The position numbers were made by a program, and so were the translations under genes. A stretch of DNA of 64,000 nucleotides from Monomorium pharaonis (taxonomy: Eukaryota; Arthropoda; Insecta; Hymenoptera; Formicidae): the NCBI RefSeq assembly GCF_013373865.1, contig NC_050471.1:28057176-28121175 (forward strand), in the 5' to 3' direction. The notes beneath the pieces were generated by a model. The model was not told the origin of the DNA. It was given only the letters and a program-made list of their open reading frames with translations, and ran no database searches. Every line of letters begins with the position of its first letter. Position 1 is the stretch's first letter. This document shows positions 35,011 through 48,400 of the stretch, piece by piece.

Positions 35011-36347
35011 TATATATTTATATGTATATAATAGTGTTAAAAAATAAAATTAATTAAGTGAGTTTTATTTACGACCTTACTTTAGAATAATGTCTGTTTT
35101 AGTACGTTTATTAAAAACGTAGCAGTTTAATTAAAAGATATAAATATTTTTGGTTTTTTTTATATCGCAGGACTCGACTTCCTGGCAGACGAAGGTGTCG
35201 ACTTCGAGCATGCGATCACCGTAACAGGTACTCAATGAGAAATGAGTCATCGATACTTCATCGAATCAAAATAGCGCTCGAAATGACACTGCATTTCAAT
35301 GAGTTTTTTAATATAAAAATTTTTAAAGATACACATTATTTACAATAAGTATTTGGTATTAGGACGTTAAATAAGTAAGTTTGACTTTTTTTTCTGACAT
35401 TGAAATTTCGTCGATTTGTTATCAATTCGATGCTATTAACTATTTATATGTAAGTTTCCGTTAACTTTTTGATAAAATTTCGATCATGTTGATCATACAT
35501 CGATGATCTGTTAATAAAATTTTGATGCTCGCAGTTCACTATTATTTTGTCATGTATTCTAATGACAGACGTTGCTAAATATTTGCTGAATATCTGTTAA
35601 CGGTGTTTTGCAATGACAATATATGTTTCTCAGTTGCTGCCTTTTTGGCAACAGAATCTGTTGCCAACATTTGTCACAGCAGAAATGGTTATCCGGGTAA
35701 TATATATCTCGATTGGTAGTGAGTCCGCGGAGAGTTTCACGGTGATGATATGACAGTTCAGGATGACGTAACATACGTGAGGTTATAGTTTTTAGTTTCT
35801 GTATGCATGTTACATCGTGGAGGAAAATACGGTTGTGCCGAATTCGAAGATTAGTAAATGTACTAGGCACTGCACAATTAGATAAGTATATTACACAAAG
35901 TTTTTATTTTTGTTTTTTTTTGGAAATAAGTATTCTGACCCAGCAAACACAAAGTTATATGTAACGTGCTTGTTAGTTGTAATTTTCCACTCAATAATAT
36001 AATTGTAGTCTAACACACGTGTTATATTACAATTACATTGTTGAGTGGGAAATTATAACTAACAAGCACGTTACATGTAACTTAGTATTTGGTGGGGAGA
36101 TAAGTTAATATTTTGTGTCTTGTTTTATTTTTAGTTATTATATTAAGAGAAAGAGAGGAAGAAACGCTTTATTTGAAGTTAAAGTAAAAGAAGAATAAAT
36201 AAAAGAAAAGGGAATGAACAAGTAAGAAGAGAAAGAGAGAAAAAATTAGAAATAGTTAAGAAAAGAAAAAGAAGAGTAAAATAAAGTAAGTCATTTACAC
36301 ATGTAAATAAATTGTAATTAATGTGTGGTAGAAAAAGTATTGTTGTT

Positions 36348-36409
<62 letters not shown>

Positions 36410-39400
36410 TTAACGGGAATTTAATTGACATGTTTGATAGAATTTTTTAAAGAGCAATAAGATTTAAAGTTTTTATAATAGTCGCTGTAGATTCGAAGCT
36501 ATCATCTCTTTTGAGTTATTTGGCTTTACAGTTTATTAAAAAATTATGAGAATAAAAATAAAATTAAAATAATTAAAGCTTTACATTATAGTAATAAATA
36601 TTATTTATAGTATATTTTACGTTTTAGTCCACATATTATTAATAAATCACGGTAGATTTCTCATTTTAAGTGTTGAAAAATTTTAATATTAAAAATGTTG
36701 TACAATATACGTGTAATATTATGTATTTATTGATATTATAAAATTTATTTGACAATATAATTTATTCTTATTAACAAAATATTTTATTGTTTATAAAAAA
36801 AAGTATTTTTACACGAATTTTATAATATTACCAATTGATACACATAATACGTACTATATAATAATTTAAATATTAAAAATTGTTAACAGTTTTAATGAGA
36901 AATGCATTATGATTCACTGATAATCTAAGCAGCAATAATGAATATATGAATATATTAATTTTAATAATATGCACACTAAGAAAAAAAATGCTGGATTCAA
37001 ATAAATATTTCTTTGAATAGTACTAAGAACATTTTTTATAGAAAATCAATAATATTTATTTAAAACAAGTAATACTTTATATAATTTGGAAAATATTACT
37101 TGTTTGAAATCAATATTATTAATTTTCTATAAAATAATGTTCTTAGTACTATTAAAAAAAATATTTATTTGAATCCAGTATTTTTTTTCTCAGTGCATGA
37201 TTCGAAGTAAGTAGGTTAGATTCAGAGAATTCGGATGGTTTTACGAGGCTTTATTGAAGTCCTCTTTAGAACCTACAAGTGCACTGAGAAAAAGAATTGC
37301 TAGATACAAATACATATTTCTTTGAATGGTGCTAATAACATATTTTATAGAAAATCAATAATATTTATTTCAAACAAGTAATATTTTCTAAATTATAGAA
37401 AACTAATACTTGTTTTAAATAAATCTTATTGATTTTCTATAAAATATGTTATTAGCACTATTCAAAGAAATATTTATTTAAATCTAGTATTTTTTTTCTC
37501 AGTGTGGCATTTTGTGCGTTTCCTGCCATTTAGAGGTGCTAAATAGAATTAAAGTTTACATATAAATTTAAACCTATATTGATTCTCCAGAATTTAGAGA
37601 TGTGAGAAAATTCAGCCCAAAAGTAGATCTAAAAATTTCGACTCAGGTTCCGTTATATAAACCTGCATTTTTTGTGTTTTGTTACAAATATTATTTTATG
37701 AAAAAGTCCTCAAAATTTTGTCGAAATTTCATCAAAGTTTTATCGAAAAGTCGTCAAAATTTTATCGACAAGTCATCGAAATATAATCGACATCATCAAA
37801 ATTTTATCGAAAAGTTGTCAAAATTTTATCGACAGGCCATCAAATTTTGATCGAAAGTTAATAAAATTTGATCGAAAAGTCATCGATAATCATCGAAAAA
37901 GTCATCGGAACCGTGACCATAATCCAATTGAAATCGATGAGTATTTCAATTAGTTTTCGATGAACAATTTCGACGTCAAATCAACGTCGAATTGATGATT
38001 CATTTCTCACTAGAAATGTCCAGTAATGTATGTTTTTAAAACATTTGTATTACGTTCATAAGACATTTAGACAAAATAAAAACCGAAATCGGATGTCTAT
38101 TAGATGTTGTGTGCTGTCTGAGAAAAAATTTTAAATATCAAAAATGCTATTTTTGCATATTAAATTTTAATTATTTTGAAAATTTGACGTGCTGGAACAA
38201 TGTTAAAATAACCTATTTCTCCGTCGTTTGTTGGAATATGTTAGAGTTGACGAAGTCAAAACGTTCATTCTTGTTCCTCATAATGTTAAGTTGTTTTAGG
38301 TCAATCTTAAGATCATTGAACCTTCTTAATTACAGGTTGAAATGCAATATGATGCTATGTAAACGCACGGCGAACGATGTTGCAATTGTTTAAATATTCG
38401 CATCTCAACGGGATTCTAGAATCCCACCTTTTTAAAATTACTTTTTTAATTATTTTGGGCACTAAAATCTGAATTCTTTTTCTGTTTAGAATATTATCTC
38501 ATCAATATCTTTATTAACACTTTATTAAAGTGCATTTTCATAATTTATTTATAAAATTGTTTATGTTATTAATTAATTAACCAAAAAATTCCTTTTCTAC
38601 AGGAAAAATTTATGTCGGAACAAACATTACGTAATATTAATGTGATAATTGTAATCTAGGGATTTTTGAAGTTGTTGATTACAAATCTGACATCAAATTT
38701 TAAAATTAAAAATGGTGGATCTAACATGGCGGACCAAAATATTTTAATTTAATTTATTTGAGTAAATATAGGAGTTTTTAGAGTTGTCGATTACAAATCT
38801 GACATTAAAATGTTAAAATTTTTAATGACGAATTCAACATGGCGAATAAAATAAGAGAAATTACGGATTTGATTTTAGCACCAAATTTGCAAAAAGAAGC
38901 ATGCAATTTTCTTTGAGTTTTGCAAGTTTCACACAATGTTCGCGGAATTATTTCCAAATAAAAAATTTACTCTAAAATCACATAATTTTATTTATTACGG
39001 CACTATTTTCCAATTTTCTGGATCTATTTGTAATTTAAGCACTATTCGATTTGAGGTAAAGCATAAAAAAAAAAAAAAAGACTAATGCTACAACATCCAG
39101 AAAAAATATTACTCTAAAGTAAAAATACTTTATACATTGAAAAACAAACTAAGTTTTTGCTACAGATTAAAGACTCAAAAAGACTTAGGGCCGTATTCTG
39201 AACTCACATTTATCAATAATTGCACCTCTAAATGTGCCAATCACAATAAGATGTCACATTTAGAGGTAAATTTAGCGATAAATGTAAGCTCAGAATACGG
39301 ACCTTAGACTTCAATAATATAATTTATATGGTAATAGTAAATATATTGAACATGTTTCTCTTTGCCATAATTATACATTATTTAAATTTATTTTATCGTC

Positions 39401-42400
39401 TAATTTCAATAATGTTTGTTTAATAATAAAATGTATCGAAATCCAAGGTCAGACTTAAAGACAGATATTGTAATTGGCTGTAATTATAATGACTTATCAC
39501 CCGTTTTTTTGTTTGATCAAATATATTCTGCAAAATGAAAAATTATGTAATTCATCAAGTTTTATCAACATCAAACTTTGATACACACCTCCATGCGTAT
39601 ATTGTGCAAAAATCTGTATAAAATAAATGTATAATTATTGGGGATTTACTTTCTCATTTTCCAGTTATACTTATTTTTCTAGAAAAATGTTTTGCACAAC
39701 ATAAATTGTATGCAACGTTAAGACATGCATCGTGAACTTTTTTAAAAACCTGTTATAAACAATTAAAAACTTTACGTACATAATATAATTCGTATGCTTA
39801 AAAAGAGATACTTGTTCTTCTTACAAATATTTATTAGGTGTTAATACTTAAATATTTGATTTTGTTTTTCCATGTATTAAGTTAGATATTTAAGATTAAA
39901 CTTGCTGTTCCAGGTTATGTTAGAAAACTTCTTATTTTTCAATAAAAAGTAGACGATACCCAAACAGCACAATATGCAAAGTTATCATTGATACTTTACT
40001 CGGGGCATAATAGGTATTAAAAATGTCTTTTAGACATCTTGTTTTGGCTATAAAAATATTATTGAAAGTCATATTTGGAACATCTTCTTTCTGCATATCG
40101 AAGATAAAACTATTTTTTGCCTCCTTCCCCCTTCCAGTAAACATAAATCTAAGCAGTGTCCTTGGAGACAATTGCAATGTGTGGTAATTTCTCTCTACCT
40201 TTTCGCTGATATGCGCTACCCCCTCTCTTTGCCCATATCTATGTAACAGAAATCTAAACAACGTGCAAAACTGCTGGGAGATAGGAATTGCTCTATATAA
40301 GTAAGTTACGTGTAATAATTCGTCTTGGCAGTATCGCTAGTGCTCTTTAGTCAATCGCATTTTAAGAAACATTTACTAAGAAATTGTTGAAAAAGATTTT
40401 CAAGCCTTTGCTATGGAATATTGGACGATATTGTTATCAATAATATTCAGTGTGTTCAGCATTTATTATCTTTTTATAAACTTTAATGTATTTAAAAGAC
40501 ATAATATTATACATATACCATCTGTTCCAATATTTGGCTCCATGATACCGATCGTATTTCGTCAAGAATCACTCGATGATTTCTTCATGAAAATATACAA
40601 TTTCAATCCGGATGCAAAGTATATTGGATTCCACGTTTTAACGGTTCCAACCTTTTTACTTCGTGATCTGAAACTCGTTAAGTCCATCCTAATTAAAAAT
40701 TTCAAGGCATTTCCAGATCGTGGTAATTTCTCTGAGTTTAAAGATCCTTTATTTGAAAAAAATTTGTTTTCTCTTCATGGAGAAGAGTGGCGAAATGTGA
40801 GAACTTTGTTGAGCCCATCTTTCACGCCCAGTAAAATAAAAATGATGTTCACGTTAATGTCGGAATGTGCTGAAGATTTTGTTAAATTTCTGTTGACATT
40901 GCCTAAGGATAAAGGTGAGACGGACATGAAAGATGCCTTTTCTAAATATACGATTGACGTCATCGCCACATGTACTTTTGGAATTAAAATTGACTCTACA
41001 AGAGATCCAACGAATAAGTTTTACGTTTATGGCAAGGAATCGACTAACTTCTTGAGGGGTCGCTCCTTAAAGTTTGTTTTCCTTCAATCTTTCCCAAATC
41101 TCGGACGATTTCTCAATATAAAACTCATAAATGATTGTATAACAAAATTCTTTAAAAACATTGTAAAAACTATAATCGCTACTCGTGATGCGGAGCACAT
41201 CACACGCCCGGATATGCTGCAGTTAATGATGGACATCAAAGGCAAGGAAGGCTGTAGAGAATTGAACATCGACGATATGGCTGCGCAAGTGTTCGCTTTT
41301 TTCTTCAATAGCTTCGAAGGCATCTCAAAAGCAATGTCCTTTGCAGCTCACGAGATCGCCGCTAACCCAGAAGTTCAAACTAAATTGCAGCAAGAGATCG
41401 ATAAAGTTTTGGAGAAATCAAACGGAAAAGTGTCTTACGAATCTATTAATCGACTCAAGTATTTAGATGCGGTGATTAGTGAGACCCTCAGATTATATCC
41501 ATCAGTCCCTTTTATAGAAAGGGTATGTGACGAATCTTATGAATTGCCACCTGTATTGCCAGGCGAAAAACCATTTGTCATGAAAAAGGGTATGAGTCTT
41601 TTGATTCCGATTTACGCGATACATCGTGATAAAAAATACTATGATAATCCGGAGAGATTTGATCCAGAAAGATTTTTAAACAACAAAATGCGTCACAATT
41701 GCTCATATTACATGCCATTCGGAATAGGACCAAGAATGTGTATAGCTAACAGGTTCGTCTTGCTGGAATTCAAAGTCTTATTATTTCACTTATTAGCGCG
41801 ATGTGAGCTGAAACTTTGTGCAAAAACTACGTCTCCAATAAAATTTAGCAAAAATCTGGTAATGTGGCCAGAGAATGGATTCTGGTTGAATATTCAGCAT
41901 AGAAAAGATATGCGTCTTTTTAAAGTCCATATGAATGGAGTCTCAGCCAAATAAACAAAAAGTTGTTGCCACTATCTTATTATAACAATATTCATTAACA
42001 TAGTAATGTTTTCAAGTGTGTAGTTTTTAATGTTGTATACAATATCATTATAAACATACTTTAACATAGATTTGGAGATTTCCTTAATGTTGAAATAACG
42101 TATGTAATGTCGTTGTAAATACATATTATTGCATTAATATTTTTTATGTCGTAATACTTTTTATAATATTAAATCAATAATAAAACAAAATTAATGTAAC
42201 ATTATATATATAAGTATTGTAATAATGCAATTAATTGTATGTTAATTAATTAATGCGTAATATTAATTGTTATTTTATTTATTTTTAATTATTTTATTTA
42301 TTATTATATGTAACATGTTTTAGATAACAAATTTTTTAAATTGTTAGTTTAAAACAAGAAATATTATGTATATTTGTGGATAATTCTTTAAAATTAAATA

Positions 42401-45400
42401 TATATATAGACATATAGACATATATTATATAATAAAAAATTATCATATTATTTTTTAAGTATTTTAAAACAATGTAATTAAATAATAATTTTAGAATATG
42501 TAAAACATTATATTATAACGTTCAAATAAAATTTAAAAAGCATTCTAACATGTTCTCGAAATATTTTAAAAATATTTGAACATAATATTAAATAATATTT
42601 TTAAAATGCTTATTAAACGTTATGTCATAACATTTAATAACATTTAAAAACAATTTAACAAATGTTTTTAAAATATTTTTAGAATATTTATAAAGTAATA
42701 TTGTTAAATAAAATTCAAAAAATATTAAATTATAATGTTTACAAAATTGATATTTTTAAAATGTTAATCAAATATTTCTTGTTTACCGAGAGAAAACATT
42801 TTAAATTGTAATAATAACAAAGCTTATAATAAAAATTACTTTTAAAATAATCACAAAATTTCTTGCAGCAAAAAATATGATTTTTACTGCTGCATGTGCA
42901 ATTATTGCAAAAGTTTTTTATCTAGACTGTAATATATGTATCGAAAGGAGGGGAGGGTAGATAAAGAACAAAGTAGATAAAATAACGAATTACTAATTTT
43001 TTTAAGCTGATAACGGATAACGAGCTGATTCTGAACTTATTGCAAGTTTTAGATAATAGTAAATTATTTGTTATAGCTTTTTATTTTATTTTATTTTTAT
43101 TTTAGTTTATCCACAAGAGTGGATAATATAATATAAGAAATGTGAACACAATATGTATCTTTTTTGATGTTTATCTATAAAGAGAATGTTATGATTATAG
43201 TAAATATTTTTATTTTTTTTAATAAAATTGTTACGTCCTGGCGAAATTTTCGCCGTCCGTTACAGCGAGCGTGGCAGCGGCGCGTTTGCGCTTCGATGTA
43301 CGTGGCGATCACGAGAAAGCGATGGCCCGTGATCGCGTCGCTCAAGCACGGCTATAAATTTGTTAATTAATTTGCTAATAATTAGAAAACTAATTATCAA
43401 ATCATGGAATCACGCGAGGGAGGCGATCCTCCCTTAGAAAGTAAACCTCCGAACGGTAACCCACCCTAAACCAAGCTGAAATAATTGGCGCTAATTGGCT
43501 GATTAGTTGCGAGTGCTAATCAGCCAATTGCGAGTGCAAGCGCAAAGCTGCCGATGCACCAGCGCATGTGCGCTCATGCCGCCCAGCCGCGCGAAAGATA
43601 AAAAGGGCGCTCTGCCCTTCCTATACATATCCCGAATACATATCCCGAAATCCGTGTGGAAAAAAGGCAATTAGAGATGCGCGCGATTAAAAGATTCCGG
43701 CGGCAGACTCGCCGCGCGAGTCAAAAGAGGGAAAGATAAGATGGAAAACAATAGCAGAAAAGAAATAGTGTATATTGTATTGATTGCATGGATTGCGAAG
43801 CAAGGTACATAGAACAAACAAAACGCCACTTAGGCCGCATTATGCGGGGTCTGCAATGGCAGCAGGAGTAATAGAGTAGAAGTAAGAAGTAAGAAATATG
43901 AAATGAGATTCGCCCATTTCGTTTACTCCCGGTTTTTAATTGGTCAATTGTTACTTTTACTCCTTACTCCATTACTCCTGCTGCCATTGTAGACCCCGCA
44001 TTAAAGAACATATTAATGATATAAAAAAGCATGAAAGTAATTTCTCGGTGGTTAGTAAGCACCGCGTCGAACACAACCACAACTTTAAATGGAAAACACC
44101 ATTAATTCTGTATTCAGAAAAGAATCGGAAAAGAGATCGCCAAAATGTTTTTTTTATAAAAAAGAATCAGCACGCAATTAATCTGCAAAGAGATACAGAA
44201 AATTTGAGTGATATATACAACAGCATCATAAACTCAACATTGTATCGGTGTGATATACAGAATCATAACACTTTGTTTGTATTGTCGTCTCCAATGTTCA
44301 GTTCAAATTTAACTGCGATAGTGTACAGACATATCGTAACACTCGATGTAACATACAAATTGACGAAATGTACGGCGTTAAAAAACTGTCTATTTATAAG
44401 AATGTCCAAAACGAAGGAAACGAGTAAGTTCTTGCAGTTTAACTCTCATTCCCTATTGTTAAATTTCTTCTTAAACCTTTGGAAATGTATACATCCAATC
44501 ATATATATTTTATAGCATATTAAAGGAATGAATTTGCTGGTACGAACTCACGAGCTTGCGATGTTTCTTAAAACTCTAATTTGAACCTTTCGGATTTTCG
44601 CACTTGATAAGGAACCTGAAGTAAGGTCGAAACGTTGTGCTGTTAGAAGAATAATAAATTAGCCAGTTTGTTGACTACTAAAGGAGTTTTAATTATTTTC
44701 AATCTTGACTGCAAGTGACTATAAGGATTATTTTGCTAATAATTCCGATAATTGCTAATAAGTGCTATTAATTCCGCAGCTTAGATAAATTTTAGAACAT
44801 TTCAAAATTCGCACATATGACAAATTCAGATTTTCTGCACAGAAAAAAATGGATTTTTATTGTAAGTAAATTTTTTATTCCTCAATGCCATATACTTTTA
44901 TATAAGCATGAAGTGCTATTATCAACTAGAAATATTTATTTACATCAATAACAAAATAGGTTTATGTAAAGTAGATTTCATTCTTAAGATGGTATTCTTT
45001 TTACTACCCGTCGCTACATGGCGTATTATCTCTTGAACAAAATGCACTTTCATATAAATAAAAAGGACTCGCCGAAAGCCGGGAAGAAAGTAAAATTTTG
45101 CCGTCCACATATAAAATTGATTAAAATATGTCAATCTATAAAAAGGATCGAGAAAAATGAGAAGGATAGAATTGTGAAAACTTTTATTTCAGAAAAATAA
45201 TATGTTTAAATTAAATTAAGTTTATTTTGGATAAAGTTAACAAAAAGACTCATTGAAAGAAAAATTACAATTAATAAAAGCACATTTAGTATTAAACTAA
45301 TGTGATTTTATTCTTTAATTAAAGCAAATTTTGTTTAAAAAAAAATTTTTTTTTTAATTCTGATTAAGAATAATTTATTCTAAATTGAATAATATTTATT

Positions 45401-48400
45401 CTTGGCGCTATTTTATAAAATATTCTTAAATCAAGGCATTTGCATTTTTTTAAGAATAAATTTTTTGTGTGTGGGTATTTCTGATAAGCGTTCCAATTGT
45501 TCAATAAAAATTTTGAAAGAAACATTACAAAACAAGTTTTTTGCGTTTGTATTATGTTTATTACAATCAGTGAAACTCATCGAAACCAATGTGCGTTAGG
45601 TTTTGGGAAGTTCCACTACACGCTGTTGACCATTTGCGGCCTGATTTACATGGACACAGCGATCGGGGTGACAATACTCTCGTTCGTACTTCCAGCGGCA
45701 CAATGCGACCTCGAGATGGACTCCACTGCGAAAGGTTGGCTGGCCGCCTCTCCGATGCTAGGTCGGTACTTCTCTTTAGTATCCTTAATTTTCTTCGTTA
45801 CAAAACATCGTTCAGATTGACAGACTTTTGCAGGTATGTTAATTGGATCGTATATATGGGGATGCCTGGCTGACACGAAGGGCAGAAAGATTGTGTTAAT
45901 CACCACACTGCTGATGGACGGCATCGTGGGCATCTTGTCTTCGTTTGTACAATACTTTTGGGTGTTCATAATCTTCCGGTTCTTCAATGGCTTCGCGTAA
46001 GTACGACGGAATGGACTCCGATAAAATAAACCATTTCGATTTTCCATTAACAAAAGTGTTTGTCATCAGTTTATTCATTTTCGGCGACTTGTTCAATAAA
46101 ATTAAATACTCTTGAGTCAAACTTTTAATCTTTGATAAGCTCTTGTAATTCGAAATTGTAAATCACAATATTTATAGCTCGCCGCATCATTTTCGCTAAG
46201 AAAAATTGACTTATGAAAAAATTGTCAATAATGTAAAAATAAAAAATTAATAAATGCAAAAATAAAACTTAATACAAAAATTATGATCGCGTGCATATTG
46301 AAAAATATATTAAAATAGTTTATGTATGTACATATGACGGCATAACTTATAACACGTAAAGTAATTTTATTATTATTATTATAAATTATAATAAATATAA
46401 TAAATATTATAATAAATTATTATTATAATAAAATAAATAAATAGATAAAATTTTAATTAATATTAATTCATTTTTTATAACAATTCAATCCCAGCCAATA
46501 TCAACTAAAATTATGTAACTGTTAATTATAATTTTTTTATTCAACAGTATATCAGTTATATGCCTTAGTTGAAGATATTAATGTTTATTTAATTAAATTT
46601 GTTACGCAGTATATCAGGTGCTCTGGGCACCTGTTTTCCGTATCTTGGCGAATTTCAGCCTACGAAATTCCGTGAACGTTATCTCTGCTGGATGGACATA
46701 TTCTGGGTGATCGGAGTGATAGGTTTGCCGCGTAAGTAACTTTTGTTGTCCCCTGTGTGACTCACTCCCGAAAAGCCGGCCGGTCCAAATCAAAGTTTTT
46801 CTTTTTGCAGTGATCGCCTGGCTGATCATCCCCATGGACCTCACTATCGTGAGCGAGACGTTCTACTTTAAGTCTTGGAATCTCTTCGTCGCGCTCTGCG
46901 CTCTGCCGTCGCTCATGCTTGGTCTGTGGCTGTTCGCCTTCCCTGAGAGCCCGAAGTTCCTGCTGGAGTGCGGCGAAACCGACGCCGCCCTCGAGGTGTT
47001 CAAGTGGATTTACTCGCGGAACACCGGCGCCGATCCGGAAACCTATCCGGTAACATTACTTGAACTTCCTCGATACAAAAGTATCAATTGATTCTCTTTT
47101 ATGCTGTGCTCTTTCTCTAAAAAAATTAATTACACGAAAGTTAATGTAATATTTTAGGATAAAGTTTATTTATTTCTTCAATTCAATTCTCAAAAATTCT
47201 ATTTAATAAAAAAGTTTTTCGGGAGATTCATTGTGTAATTAAAAAAGTTAAGATTTTTGGACTAAATAAGGTCTACTTAATTTACTTTATTTTACCTTTT
47301 ACCTCTAAAAGTTAAAAGGTAAAATGAATTAAATGAATCTTATTCAGCTGATGAATCGGATTTAGACGAAGCTTTTTAGTTATTTTCAACTATTTGAAAA
47401 ACATTTCTAGTGTTCTAGAAGAAACTCAAGTTTCAAACATGTGTATTTTATGTGCCCTCTCCTTTTACCTCTTCCACGCAGGTGAAATGCCTACAAGAGA
47501 AGGCAAAGAATCAGGATAAAAACACCAGAGCGCTGAAGCTTCACAAGCGGAAGGATCTAAAGGTTCTATTCGTGGAAATACGTGATCTAACGAACGCGCT
47601 CTGCAAACCACCCTATTTGCGGAACACCGTGCTCGTCTGCGCCATTCATTTCGGACTCACCAGCAGCTATTACACTCTGATGATCTGGTTTCCGGAATTA
47701 TTCACCAGGTGATTAATTAAGATGTCGTTAATCAACGTGCGCCATGCATCTTCTGTCTCTCTGATTTTTCTAAATGCTTAAGCCGGAAAAAGCTCCTTGA
47801 TCTAAAATCATAATAACGTGTAATTGATTACATGTGCAAATAAATTTGGAAATATAGTCCACTAACAATACACGGAGAATTTTCTCTTAAAATTTACCCC
47901 CAAAATCTGGTAATTGTGATATAACGTGTGGGCTTAAGGAATTTTATTATTATACTTTTTAGTAAAATTTTACTAAAAGCATAGTAAATTTTACTATACT
48001 TTTAGTAAATTTCACTAAAAAGTATGGTAAAGTTCCTCGTGGTCATACAATATCCCACAATTACCAGATTTTAAGGGTAAATTTTAATGTATAGTACGCA
48101 AATCATTTTCAAGTTCTTTCCTTTATTTTTGGATTCACATTAGCTGCTAATAATTCCGCTTAAATTTCTCTCACTAGTTTTCTCACCTTCCAAATTTCTG
48201 TTAGCTTCATCTTCTTTGCTTCGTGCAATAAACCCTATGCGATTTAAATGCTAATCTATAATACTCGTTTGTATTGTGTTCGACAGATTCGAGCAATTCG
48301 AGCAAGTGAACCCGGGGGAGACCACGTCGATGTGCATAGTGTCCGCCCTGCCAGACAACACAACCTTTTTTTACCCTTACGGATGCGACAAGATAATCGC

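Larger units (their letters stand above)
35236..38009. mobile_element. 2.8-kb non-autonomous DNA-transposon-like element with nested hairpins
   Basis: The ends are inverted: TGAGAAATGAGTCATC at 35236-35251 and its complement with one mismatch at 37994-38009. Looser inverted similarity continues inwards with ATCGA-rich sequence. No long ORF is present; a 103-codon minus ORF (35559-35870) has some Cys and His but matches nothing I know. The element contains at least three hairpin MITEs (35939-36097, 36974-37195, 37282-37504). No clear target-site duplication was found. It starts nine bases past exon 2 of copy C. Confidence 0.55.

Noticed and set aside
39932..40261. 109-codon minus-strand ORF upstream of the P450
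   Set aside because: It overlaps the P450 promoter, has no recognisable family and no splice or start context that stands out.
43940..44515. 191-codon ORF, at first sight a gene
   Set aside because: It starts inside a MITE and continues in the frame of a Penelope-like endonuclease remnant and then into noncoding tail.
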